This document shows, in pieces, positions 21,352 to 31,654 of a DNA stretch of 64,000 bases. The notes below the pieces were generated by a model. It made no database searches. It was not told the DNA's origin and worked only from the letters and a program-made list of their open reading frames with translations. The translations under genes and the position numbers were made by a program. The stretch covers positions 1 to 64,000 of the forward strand of contig JAUCBJ010009073.1 in assembly GCA_032718475.1 (NCBI GenBank), in the 5' to 3' direction. Positions within the stretch are counted from its first letter, which is position 1, and each line of letters begins with the position of its first letter. Source of the DNA: Nemertoderma westbladi. Its lineage: Eukaryota; Xenacoelomorpha; Nemertodermatida; Nemertodermatidae.

Positions 21352-22400
21352 TTGAATATTGTCGTAATCTTAAGAGTATTCCCAACAAGGATTGGAGTAA
21401 GTTGGGTCTTGGTAACAACTCGTAATTTAGTGATTGGCCCATGTAGAGGGCAGAGCCGTCAAATACCATACGGACTTCATGGGGTTTACCGGGTTTGGGA
21501 ATGTAATGATGTGTTAGATAGTACGTCCTCTCAGTTATGGGTGTTTCTTTCGGTACTCGCTCCGCGTATCCTTTACTAATAAATTTCTTCAACTGAATCT
21601 GGTACATTTCTTTAGCTGAAGCATTTGCCATAAGGCATCGATGTAGTTGCGCAATTCTTTTCTCCACCAAGGGTCTGTTGTTTATGAATTTAGGTTCCCG
21701 TTTTCGAAATGGTAGACCGATTTCATATCTACCTTGATCTTTAAGAAAACGCGTAGTTGTCTGCTGGATCTGCTTGGCTCTTTCTTCTTCTACCGATAGG
21801 GCCTTATCGTAGGAATTGGGCTCTACTGCCTCTTGAGTGAAGAATCGTACGGCGTGTTCATCCCGAGTCCTCGCGTTGTAGCGATCGATCACGTAATTTA
21901 GTTCGTCATTATAGTGGTCTTGTTCCGATGGACTAATGAGTTGACATAGATTCACTCGATTTTGCCAAGTTTCGTTCTCCATAAGGAGGTCGATGGTATT
22001 TTCCTCGTCAAAGAGTTGGTAGATGTCGTCATTGTCTGAGGAGTATGATATTCCCTCAGTTGGATCGTCCACCTCACTGCTCTCCACTTCCCATTCACTT
22101 ACTTGGTAGACCCGTTCTTTGGGCAACCTTTCCATGAGTGTTCTACGGGAAGGGCCAGTAAAGTACCAACCCACTCTAGTTCTTCCCGCATAGACTTGTA
22201 GTGGTTGCGGGTGAGTAGGCCGTTTCTCCAATGTCTCAAGCGCCTCATGCGCATTTTGGCCGATGAGTATTTGCACTCCAGGATAGTCTGTGTTGAATCT
22301 CGGGACACTAAGATGCTGGATGCAATTATCTTCGTCCCAGTTGTAAGGTTCCACTTGGCTAGTAGCGAAGTTCTTTATCGCCACCATTTTTACTGCGCTT
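21352..22400 (-). pseudogene. BEL/Pao protease C-terminus to RT fingers (copy 1)
   Basis: Frame from about KMVAIKNFA to RLRQYSI, matching copy 2 at about 61855-62892. It includes YPGVQILIGQNAHEALE, TRVGWYFTGPSRRTL, a long acidic segment, and PHEVRMVFDGSALYMGQSLN (start of RT). It ends where 58 nt present in copy 2 are missing and the frame shifts. The ATG-initiated ORF begins at 22711, but its first about 100 codons are inserted sequence, not pol. Confidence 0.75.
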
Positions 22401-23335
22401 ACGTCCTTCTGGGCTCCTCCCCGAGGCGCACCCACGAGGCGGACGCTTTTCCACCACCCTTGGGGCCAGTCCGACTCCGTTTTTATCAGACTGGGCTGGA
22501 GGGTAGCCCGATGCTTCCCGGGTTCACTTTTCAATCCCCCGATCACACCGGCACAGCTCGTCGCACGTGTAGCCAGATGGTTGGCTACTGTCAACTTACT
22601 GTGGCCTGACTGTACATTGAGCCAACTCAGAGAGTCAACCGGCGGGTGGACCAGTCGATAGTGATCGAGCATCAAGGTCGCCCTTGAGCCAAACCGACGG
22701 TCTTGTCCCATGTGGGCTTGCGTTACCCAACATGGAATATTGACACGTTTTCACCCGCCTCGCCAGCAGTATTGAGGGGAAGTCGGTTCCGCAAACAATA
22801 CTGACTAGCTCGAAAGCTAGGAACAAGTAACCACTTACCAGTCACTGTACACGTGTACTCAATAGATGTTCACAATATCAAGTACACTATGGAAAACACA
22901 AAATCTGACGCATACCATGCACACACAGAGGACATAATCGGGGAAGACAAAATCGGTGACAAAATCAGAGGGGACAAAATTGTATAGACTGATAAAGAGT
23001 CTAGAGTACCTTATTTTGCCGTCAGGGCAAAATAACTTTGTGTGCACAAAATATGCTGGGGCGCAGTAAAGATATGGTCCTACTAATAACCAGCGGCGAC
23101 TGAACCAACCGGCAAGGTTTCCCATACTCACTCGCAGTGGCCATACATACACTCACGTATACCACGTACCCACAGCAACAGAAAGCTCAAGCAAACTGCC
23201 ACTGATCGTCCACACACAAACCACAGATTCCAGAGTATCATTTACTCGGACCACACTACAACACCAACCCCTCCTTGCAGCCAATATTCTGCAATTTATT
23301 GCATTTATTGCTGCAATCACTGTAGATTTCCAAAC
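22400..23335. mobile_element. About 0.93-kb insertion inside protease/pol of copy 1
   Basis: Copy 2 has only about 95 bp between the shared words MQVWKST and VKMVAIKNFA; copy 1 has about 0.93 kb of unrelated sequence there, replacing the protease C-terminus. It contains a perfect 10-bp hairpin (23011-23035, TTATTTTGCC with loop GTCAG). I could not assign it to a family or find clear ends; a solo LTR or MITE is possible. Confidence 0.6.
23011..23035. other. Perfect 10-bp stem-loop inside the insertion
   Basis: TTATTTTGCC, loop GTCAG, GGCAAAATAA. No T-run follows and no promoter is visible; role unknown. Confidence 0.6.
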
Positions 23336-26300
23336 CTGCATAATTCCTGACATGTTTAACTTGGTTCGGAACTTGGGTTGTCCAGCAAAGATGTCTTCGG
23401 CTAGCTCTTTGTCAATGAATGTTCCTGTGCTGCCGGAGTCAAGAAGGGCGTTCACTATATAACTCTTGTCAGGGCCGTGGACTCTCAACTGCACTACAGG
23501 AAATTCTCGGATTCCTACATTGGAAGTTGGTGCTTTCCAAGATGGTTGTCGTTCGGGAGTAGTTAGTGTAGGCTCGCTGTCGGTGTCTTTTTCATACGTA
23601 AGTGCTCGATATACTGCGGTATTTATTAGGTAACAGGATTCGTCTTGGTCGGAGAATTCGTCCGTATAGAATCCTTCCATCTCAGAACTTTGGTCAGTGT
23701 CGTTCACATCACTGAATTGGACATGTAGTTCGGACTCACTTACCTGACTCGGGCTGTTTCGATCGAATTCCGTGTGCAACAGGATATGATGTTTTGCACC
23801 ACACTTTGCACACCTTGTGTCAGAGTAACAAGTTCGCCGTTGGTGTCCTTGTCTGAGGCAATTATAACACAACCGCTTATCCCACATGACTTCACGTCTA
23901 TCCTTTAATGACTTCTTTAGGAATTCATCACACACATTCAAACGGTGGGGCCCGTCACACAGCGCGCATTTCGGTTTGATGTTACTTACCTTATGCTGAG
24001 TAACGTTGTGTACACTCGTTCTTTCCTCGGGCTTTCTTACATGAATTCTTTTAGGAGACGTAGGAGGAGTTTTTCTTGTCTGTTCTCTCCTGTCCTGGGT
24101 TCGAGACTTAAATTTACTTACGTCTTTTGGCGTTTTGTTGACGTAGAAAGATCTTTCAATGTCTTTCCCGCTGTCTTCTTCTTGCGAAGCCTGGCTTTCG
24201 CCATCGTCGGTATAACACACTGGTGTTACCTTTCTCCTAGAAACGGGTTTCTCACTTACCTTATTTTCCGTGGTCTTCTCTCTGGACTGCTTTAGGAGCT
24301 GTAGTTTTACCTCGCCATCCAAGAATGACATGAGATCAGCCATGGTAGGGTCTCTTCGTTGTTGCTCCATCATATATAATACTTTCTTGTCCCAGCGTGT
24401 ACCTACTCCACCCTTCGGCAAAGTAGATGCTATGGCTCCAATAACCATAGAACTCTGATACTCATGAGACTTACCTAACCAATCTAACTGTCTACAGATC
24501 TCCTGAATCTCATCGGAAAACTCGATAATCCCGCTGCTAATGAACTTTCGGGGCGCTACCAATTTTGCATACAAATACCTAGCTATGTTATTCCTATTAC
24601 CATACCTGATGTTTAATGTATCCCAAACTTGTCTTAATCCATCTGGATGTCCAATAAACTTTAACGCCATTAACTTGGGAGATCCTTCCAAGCACTCGAT
24701 GAGGTATCTAAGTTTCTCCCAATTGGATAGTACAGAGTTCTGTATGTTATCTTTGTAATATTCATTAAAAGGTAACCATTTCATCTCATCTCCGTTGAAC
24801 TTGACTATCTCTCCAACCTTTACCGCTTGACGGGCTTCGGTTCTAGCCATTTGACGCGTGAAACTTTCTTGGGCCATCGTATTATTTAATATCGAATTAT
24901 CGGTATATAAATTTCTTGGATTATTATCAGGTCTATATGGAATATCATTATCAACAGGTTTATAATTACCCTTAATAGGGTTGACTATAGGAGTTTCTAC
25001 TTCACTAGCAGTATAGATGCATGTAGGCTCCACACCTTGCGCATGAAATACTTCAGACCTAACAGGTTGACACATTGTTACAGGGGGTGGTGGTATACCC
25101 TTTAGTATATTTACTAATTTGTCGCGTTCTAACGCGATATTTTGCTGCACTTCTTGCAACTCTAACCTACTTTCCCTTACTGTTCCCTTTAGCTGTTGAA
25201 CAGTCCCCTCTAACTCTCGGTCCTGTTGGGAGGAGCGAACATGATTCTCCTCCATCTTCCCGAGGAGAATATCCATCCCCCGCCATCTCTCATCCACCCA
25301 ATCAACCGCCGAAGCAGGATCCGCCAACGTAGTAGCGGGTAGACGAGGGACAACGGGCGATAAATCATTGATATTTCGCTCGGAGTCCAGGACAGGAACC
25401 GTCTCAGGGGTTGTTCTACTGGGCACAGGTAGTTTTGTACTGTGCAAAGGGAATTTAGAAGTAGATTCTGGGAGTATATGTGTCTCTCTCACCGAAGGGG
25501 TGGCTTTGAGAACAGGCCTAATTATTTCAGGCTCATCTACTATAGTAGGGAGTCTTTTTACAGTAATAATTTGGTCTGTGGGTTCTGTTCTACCTAAGTC
25601 TGTACTAGCTAGTTGTCTCTTAACAGCTGGGGGCAAATCAGGCAATTTGTGACGGTGAGATGTTCTTCTACGCCTACTTAGACGAGATCTATTTCCTCCG
25701 CCTTCAGTATCGGTGGTATCACCTTCCTCAGATGATGTATATCCTTGGCGTTTGGGAGTAGATCGACTCATCATCTGCATTTGACTAGCTGTTAATTGTT
25801 TATTTATGCAGTTTTGCGTCTCTTGAAGATTTTCCAACTCCAGTTGGGTGGTCTCTTCAGACACTCTCCGTTCTGCTTCTGCCACTGCCTCCGCCGCCTT
25901 TCTTTCCGCTTCTGCTGTTGCCATTGCCGCTGCTACCGCCGCTTTTCTTTCCGCTTCTGCTGTTGCCATTGCCTCTGCTACCGCTGCTTTTCTTTCCGCT
26001 TCTGCTGTTGCCATTGCTGATGCTACCGCCGCTTTTCTTTCCGCTTCTGCTGTTGCCATTGCCGCTGCTACTGCTACTGTCTTTCTGTCTTCTATTCGTT
26101 TTTTCCTTACTTGTTCTTCTTGGACTCTAGCGATGCGGAGGCGTTCATCAAATTCAGCTTGGTTCGCAGCTAACCTTTCCGCATCGATTGCGTCCAGCAC
26201 AAGCTTGGTTCCTTCACTATTAGGGCGAAGTCCAGACAGCCGTCTCCTCAACTCTTCGTCCCCTAGGAATCGTTGATAGTCTGACAGATAGATGTCAATA

Positions 26301-26480
26301 GCGTCTCTCTTTCTCGGTTTCTCTTCTGTCACTTCGCTTTCCACTTGGGGAAAGGTGGCGTCGGTTGATTCTCCATAGGTTGGGCACTCAGCCAACTGAG
26401 ATTTCCACTTGGCCATTCCTTGAATCTTGAGACTCACCCTTTGAAACCAAGTCTTTACGGCAACTTGCAACGACGTGTCC
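23336..26480 (-). pseudogene. BEL/Pao gag main part and aspartic protease start (copy 1)
   Basis: Gag packages RNA; the protease cleaves the polyprotein. From the N-terminus: DAIDIYLSDYQ; an alanine-rich coiled coil with four near-identical ERKAAV..AMATAEA repeats (about 25885-26090); a linker; a DUF1759-like Gag core (VGEIVKFNGDEMKWLPF to YLYAKLVAPRKF, about 24545-24820); two zinc knuckles (CYNCLRQGHQRRTC and CAKCGAKHH, about 23795-23880); and protease motif LLDSGSTG near 23437. The frame is open here but runs into unrelated insertion sequence after MQVWKST. It is cut off from the gag N-terminus by a frameshift at about 26520. Confidence 0.8.
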
Positions 26481-26811
26481 TGTCTTCTTTTTGAAGTTTC
26501 CTCAAAGGCCGATAAGATAGTCTAATACGTAGAGTTCTTTCTCGTACTTGATAAAGCAGCTCTTCCTGCTCTTGAGGTCCTTGGAGTCGTCGAAACAGTT
26601 GTTCCTCTAATCGCTCCAAAGAGCCGAAGAATCCCTGTACATATCCGGCTGCTGACCTCTTCCAAACAGCTGGATCCATAGTGTCTTGGGTCACTCCCAG
26701 CCTGTGTATATCCTCCCAGGTGGCTTCTGATAAGTCAAACGGGAGTCCGAGTCCGGGGAAGTTCCATTGTGACTCGACAATAGACATCAGTTCCTCCCTT
26801 GCGTATCCCGC
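26481..26811 (-). pseudogene. BEL/Pao gag, second N-terminal segment (copy 1)
   Basis: Matches copy 2 from AGYAREELMSIVESQWNF to RERTLRIRL. It is bounded upstream by a TAA at 26812-26814, where copy 2 has a TAT tyrosine codon. Downstream, about 26520, a one-base deletion moves translation into a short unrelated tail. Role: structural gag N-terminal extension, family unassigned. Confidence 0.7.
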
Positions 26812-27258
26812 TTAACTGTCTTTGGTCGACCGCTTACTTCTCACCCAATCGAGTTGGTGTTCCTCTACCGCAACTAATACAGTAGTTAGTACTGCTGCAG
26901 GAAGAATAAGAAGGGGGTCCGAATAAACCGTATCCGCTATCTTCGCTCCGCGTTCGGGCGTCAGCTCAACAGTATCCGAACTACTGGAGCTATCGGGCCA
27001 CTGAGAGCTAGGTTCTTGGCTAGGATGTTGCTGCTGTTTGACAGCTGCTTCTTGATCCCGCTTGACTTGGGCCCGAGTGCCGATGATAGACCTACGGTGT
27101 TGGACTAGCCTAGGGTCTGATATTACTACTGGAGGGATGACCTTCCTTACAGTAGGAGGTGAGCTGAACTTAGGTCTCGACGGTTCCACACTCCTATCTG
27201 AGTCACAGATGGTTACATCTAATAGACTGTCTGACAGGTTTTGTTTTGTATCAGACAT
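26812..27258 (-). pseudogene. BEL/Pao gag N-terminus (copy 1, 148 aa to nonsense stop)
   Basis: Starts MSDTKQNLSDSL, identical in position and nearly in sequence to the start of copy 2 gag at 57870, which supports the ATG at 27258. Low-complexity, Ser/Gln-rich, no known domain. It ends in TAA at 26812-26814. Confidence 0.75.
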
Positions 27259-28494
27259 TTCGGTTTATACAGTTGAATGCCTACTGCTATAAATACAGTT
27301 AAAGCAAGTCTAGTAATTCAGTATCACTGCAAGCCTAGCGATTAATTACCGATACCATTACTCAATGTAACGTGATATATATATACAATATATTAGAATA
27401 CCGGTATACACTTATAGTATATATATAAGTACAAGGACAGGCTATGTTTGGTTACAGAATACCGGTATAATTTCAGCGCAAATATATACAAATATATAAT
27501 AAGCCTATGATAGATACCGGTATGTCAATTATTTTAGAATAATTGATTTTCTGAAATTTTAGGGTTACTTAGTTACTTTAATTTACTCTATTACCGTTAT
27601 TCAAGCAGTAGTCCAACTGATATTAAGACCTAAGGGTTGTATGACACCTACTACTATTTTACCTACCTACCTACTATTTTATAAATAGATTTGGGTTGAT
27701 TTATAATATATATATATATATATATACCCGTATGAGGGGTTTTGTTACAATATTGAAATAGATGTTATTATTTCTGGGAAGGAGTCACTACACAGAAGCT
27801 GTGCGCTCTCAGTGAAGTGCTACTTGTTGGACACTAAAACAAATAATCCTACTTGCCTAAGTTACTTATCTACGAATTACGTACAGTTCGGGGTGAGATT
27901 ACAATCTCTAAATAAACACAAAAATTACACGTACGAATTTTTAGGGTAATTTTACAGGGAACTACAAACCAGCCTAACAAAGGGTTAGAAAATCTGGTTA
28001 TTACAGCGGACAGGATACTACGGTATTTGAAATAATAAGCAGTAGTAAATATATTGCGCAGTCCAGATAGGAAAAATACCACCGTCTGACGACCTGTAGC
28101 CGTATCGCTATAGGTACTACGTTATGTTTCACGGAGTGTTCCTACCTAGAGGTTAATTACCGCGGCCTACCAGAGCCAACGTGCCTATTAACCACTTTAC
28201 AACACAAATATACTGCCTACACACTAATTACTTTCGGAAAGCACTGTACACTAAACCCTAGATTAGGTACAAGTACTTGTATAACAAATAACCAGCAGTT
28301 AAAAATACTTGTACAGCTAAAAGAACCACGGTATCTGCCGGAGTGACCAAAGCACAAAATCTCCAGTCTTTACCTACGCCGAGCAGCCCTGATGTAGTAC
28401 CGGGGTTAATTTAACTATAACGGTATGTATAACAAGCACAATTACTGAAGGAATAAACTTGGGGATATGAATGTTGCGAGTAATTGCATAAACT

Positions 28495-29063
28495 CTGAAT
28501 AATAAATATTACACTACCCGTACAGACTACTCCAACAAAATACAAACCAAACGCTGGCAGACTACTATCAAGCCTAAATAAACTACAGTATATGCAGATT
28601 CCGAAATGGTTAGTTAGTATGCGTTCTAACCGAGTAGGACGACTTATTCTTTCGGGGGGGTTTACCTTACAGCTCTGGCTGCCCCCACGTTCCTAAGTAG
28701 TACTTTATCGGACAGATACTCTACACACACCGCAATGTCTTCAGACCTAACAACAGCCAGACAACAATCCAGCTTACAAATTATCTGAATAAGAAATATT
28801 ACGGTACCTGTACAGACTACACAAACAAAATACAAACCAAACGCTGGCAGACTACTATCAAGCCTAAATAAACTACAGTATATGCAGATTCCGAAATGGT
28901 TAGTTAGTATGCGTTCTAACCGAGTAGGACGACTTATTCTTTCGGGGGGGTTTACCTTACAGCTCTGGCTGCCCCCACGTTCCTAACTAGTACTTTATTG
29001 GACAGATACTCTACACACACCGCAATCCGTTCAGACCTAACAACAGTCCAGCCTACAAATTAT
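28495..29063 (-). repeat. Tandem duplication (290 bp and 279 bp) in the leader
   Basis: Units 28495-28784 and 28785-29063 are nearly identical over AACGCTGGCAGACTACTATC, GTTAGTTAGTATGCG, CGACTTATTCTTTCGGGGGGG and TTACAGCTCTGGCTGCCCCC. The same two-unit arrangement exists in copy 2 (about 56061-56640, period 288), so it predates both insertions. Confidence 0.85.
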
Positions 29064-29304
29064 CTGTACAATCTGAGCAGGCTTACACGTCTTCTGCTCA
29101 ATATTAGCCTACAAACAAATAAAACTGACAGAAATAAGTAAAATCTCAATAAAAAACCAGGGCTGCAGTCCCTGATTAACTATCAAGACCTACCGGTATA
29201 TAATTATCAAAATCGAATAATACTGATGTACGGTACTGTTGTAAGTACCGGTTCCGGTGGTTAGGTAGTTAGGCCTACAGGTTACCGGTCGACCGGTACT
29301 TCAG

Positions 29305-29327
29305 CTTTATTGCTTAATGCAATAAAG
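29305..29327 (-). other. 9-bp hairpin 16 nt inside the 5' LTR
   Basis: Perfect stem CTTTATTGC / GCAATAAAG with a 5-nt loop. Copy 2 has CTTATTGC / GCAATAAG at the same place; one base is missing from both arms, so pairing is kept. It lies where a tRNA primer-binding site would be expected, and no TGG-starting site is seen directly after the LTR in either copy. Confidence 0.7.
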
Positions 29328-29343
29328 AAGCAATAACTGTTAC

Positions 29344-30559
29344 TGTTCGCGCTTTTAGACCTTTAGCAGTTTAACCTGCCAAATTTATATGTCTTTGAGG
29401 TTATAAATCGACTTTAGCCTATGACAAGTATTTGATACAAATAAACACTACATTAGCCAAAGCCAGCCTATGCGCGACCATTCACCCGTTGGATATACCT
29501 GGGAGACTGGATTCGGAAGACTTGACCTTATTGCGTTGTAAGCCTACTGTATTATTCGATTGATCGTTAATATATAATCTCTGACAAATATTATTCACTT
29601 TTGGGAAATATTAACAGTTCCTTTAGGACGTGGCGCTTTAATTATGTAAACAGAGTTATGACTTATACTAAACACAACGATATGGCTTGTGATTCACTAT
29701 AAGGCGCATTCTTTAGGAGATGCTTAGTTACCAGTCAGACTCATGCACGCTATCGCACAATACTGCATACCACTCTGCCGACCTTTACTAATTTTAGTCA
29801 CATATAAAGAGAACAGCAATTGACCCATGTAGTGCCTATGAAATAGCATTAGATTCACTTCAAAACCAATATAATATAAGTCGCAATTGCTATATGTAAC
29901 CGGTCTCTTACCTTCAGTATATCAAGAAGATGGGGTTTTATGATTCTTTATCGATATTATCCAAATATAATAATATTCCATCAACTGATACAATTAATAA
30001 CCGACAGTAAATAGCAGTAAAATAATGCGGTGAAAGGCATGTACAGTTATCAGGTGACACACTGACTTGCTATGAATGCATTGAGTGCACTGTGTGTGTG
30101 GTAACAGTTATACGTTCCGGTGATCAAGCCGTTCTAATGTTCGGCTAAAGTCTGAAACACAGAATTATTCCACAGCCGATGTTCGTGGCATCAGGAAAAA
30201 AGGTAAACACAAACCATAATGCATTGCGCGATTTCCCGGAGGCCTCTGTGTAATAAACTGAAAATCACGCTGATTGGTCGAGTGATTGCACAGAGTGGGC
30301 CTGAACAAAGAAAGTTCCACGAGTACACCAAATCAGCTGATAGATGTCGTAATCTGAACTACACTGTGTAGAGAGTATTATGGCGTATTGCGACATAGGA
30401 TTGCTAGTTATGTCCGCCAAAGTACACATACAGAAAAATAGCTTTTTATGTCCACTAAAATACTGGTACAGTAAGGAAACGACTTTTATGTCCGTTAAAA
30501 CATCTAAAGAGTACTTCGTGGGGAAAAAATGACTAGCCAATCCCACAAAAGCCTTTACA
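29344..30559 (-). repeat. LTR of BEL/Pao copy 1 (5' LTR)
   Basis: 1216 bp, TG...CA ends, matching 12582-13798 over the full length. Promoter and RNA start should lie here, but I see no unambiguous TATA box. Its open frame (30265-30672) runs from host coding sequence into the LTR and is chimeric, not a gene. Confidence 0.92.
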
Positions 30560-30564
30560 AGCAT
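30560..30564. repeat. Target-site duplication AGCAT (right)
   Basis: AGCAT follows the CA end of the LTR and pairs with 12577-12581. In the host frame the bases are part of a Met-Leu codon pair present on both sides. Confidence 0.85.
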
Positions 30565-31604
30565 TTTGACATGGTCAGTAGCTGGATCCTTCTTCAATGT
30601 GGAATCCTTCCTTCCATCAAAATAAACAGCAACAGGGAATTTGTCCTCCTCAACATCTTGTTGAAATTCCAAACGTCTTCGTTTTCTACCCCTGCAGATC
30701 TTTGCTGGATCTATGACTTTTCTTGAATCGAAGCTGGAACAAGCATCCTGAAGTGTGGCGGAGGCTATTGCAGCAGCTACTCAGTCAGAGATCCCTGCAC
30801 GATCTGCTTCTCGACAAACTGTCATAAGTTTCATTCGATTTTGATTACTTGATTTTTGGTAAGTGCTGGGGATTTCTACAGTTGCATCAGGTGCTGACTT
30901 TGCAAGAACAATCCGCTTGAGATCATCATTCCCAAAATCTCCACTATTATCAACCTGTTCATTTGTCAGTCGCATCAGCTCACGCTCTTTCTGTCCCTTC
31001 AAATGTTGATCTCTTTCACTAGCCTTATTAGCAGTAAGTACAGCTTTACCATCTATGCCACCAATTTGCATTTGGTGCAGCCCTCTCTGATCTTGGACAA
31101 ATTCCAGCTCTGCCTTTGCAACATCACTTGAAATTATATCGAACAAGGTATTAAATCTCTTATGAAACTCAGCCAATCGCTCAATGAAGAATGGAGATGA
31201 TTGTCGACTAGGTTGAACTGTTTCAAGCTTAGATCGCACCAGTTGACATTCATGTAAAATCTTCTTCACAACACCTTCAAACGTAAATGCTGCTACAGTA
31301 GCCTTTTGATCGATTTTCAAAGTTACTGTGGCAACAATCTCTGCCATCTTCCGTAGTACCAATTCCCGTCCATCCCAATCTGGCTGTTGCCTGTGCTGAT
31401 TCTGGGGTAATGATAATAATAGCGCTTTGAGTATGCCGAGCATAATAAAGCGCTATATAAATAACCAATATTATTATTATTATTATTATTATTATTCTTC
31501 ACTTCCTGACAGAATCGAAGAATGTCACCTGTCGTTGGCAGTTGTGATGGTGGAAGTTGAGCTGGCATACCATAAAATCGTTCATTACGGCTCCTGGTTG
31601 TCAT
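30565..31604 (-). pseudogene. Uncharacterised multi-copy-type protein, 5' half
   Basis: Minus-strand start MTTRSRNERFYGMPAQLPP at 31604, then a frame broken by a small ATT-rich insertion (31409-31497), then coding from about 31408 (DWDGRELVLRKMAEIVATV ... EFVQDQRGLHQMQ) to an in-frame TGA near 30780. The last part, EEDKFPVAVYFDGRKDSTL, continues to the BEL target site. The product joins in frame with the 3' half at 11320-12581. Besides the BEL insertion it carries the microsatellite insertion and at least one stop or frame change near 30720-30785, so it was probably already decaying. Function unknown. Confidence 0.6.
31409..31497 (-). mobile_element. SINE-like micro-insertion with (ATT)n tail inside the coding frame
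   Basis: Contains AGCGCTTTGAG ... AAAGCGCTATATAAATAACC followed by an (ATT)n run. The GCGCTATATAAAT plus ATT tail module recurs at about 32935-32965. The AGCGCTTT / AAAGCGCT pair is an inverted repeat. The surrounding sequence resumes as host coding on both sides. Confidence 0.5.
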
Positions 31605-31654
31605 AATATATATTTACAATTATAGTCAGAAAATTTCTGAACTATAACAATGAT

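Larger units (their letters stand above)
27259..29343 (-). promoter_or_regulatory. Leader (5' UTR) of BEL/Pao copy 1
   Basis: About 2.1 kb between the 5' LTR and the gag ATG, very long for this family. No supported ORF. It holds the hairpin at 29305-29327, a tandem duplication (28495-29063), a G7 run in each repeat unit, and an (AT)n tract near 27705-27726. The matching leader of copy 2 is 2.15 kb with the same architecture, so its structure is conserved. Confidence 0.65.
12582..30559 (-). mobile_element. BEL/Pao LTR retrotransposon, copy 1 (about 18.0 kb)
   Basis: Complete insertion bounded by two LTRs of 1217 and 1216 bp and by a 5-bp direct repeat. Order in the transcribed (minus) direction: 5' LTR, 2.1-kb leader, gag, aspartic protease, RT, RNase H, integrase, 1.66-kb non-coding spacer, 757-aa ORF, 143-aa basic frame, 3' LTR. 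Gag-protease-RT-RNase H-integrase order and DUF1759/DUF1758-like domains identify BEL/Pao. It is unusually long for this group. Gag-pol carries several stops, frameshifts, a 58-nt deletion in RT and an about 0.93-kb insertion, so this copy cannot make its own enzymes. Confidence 0.9.

Noticed and set aside
25796-26276. Plus-strand Ala/Ser-rich and Cys/Phe-rich ORFs
   Set aside because: Antisense of the gag coiled-coil repeats.
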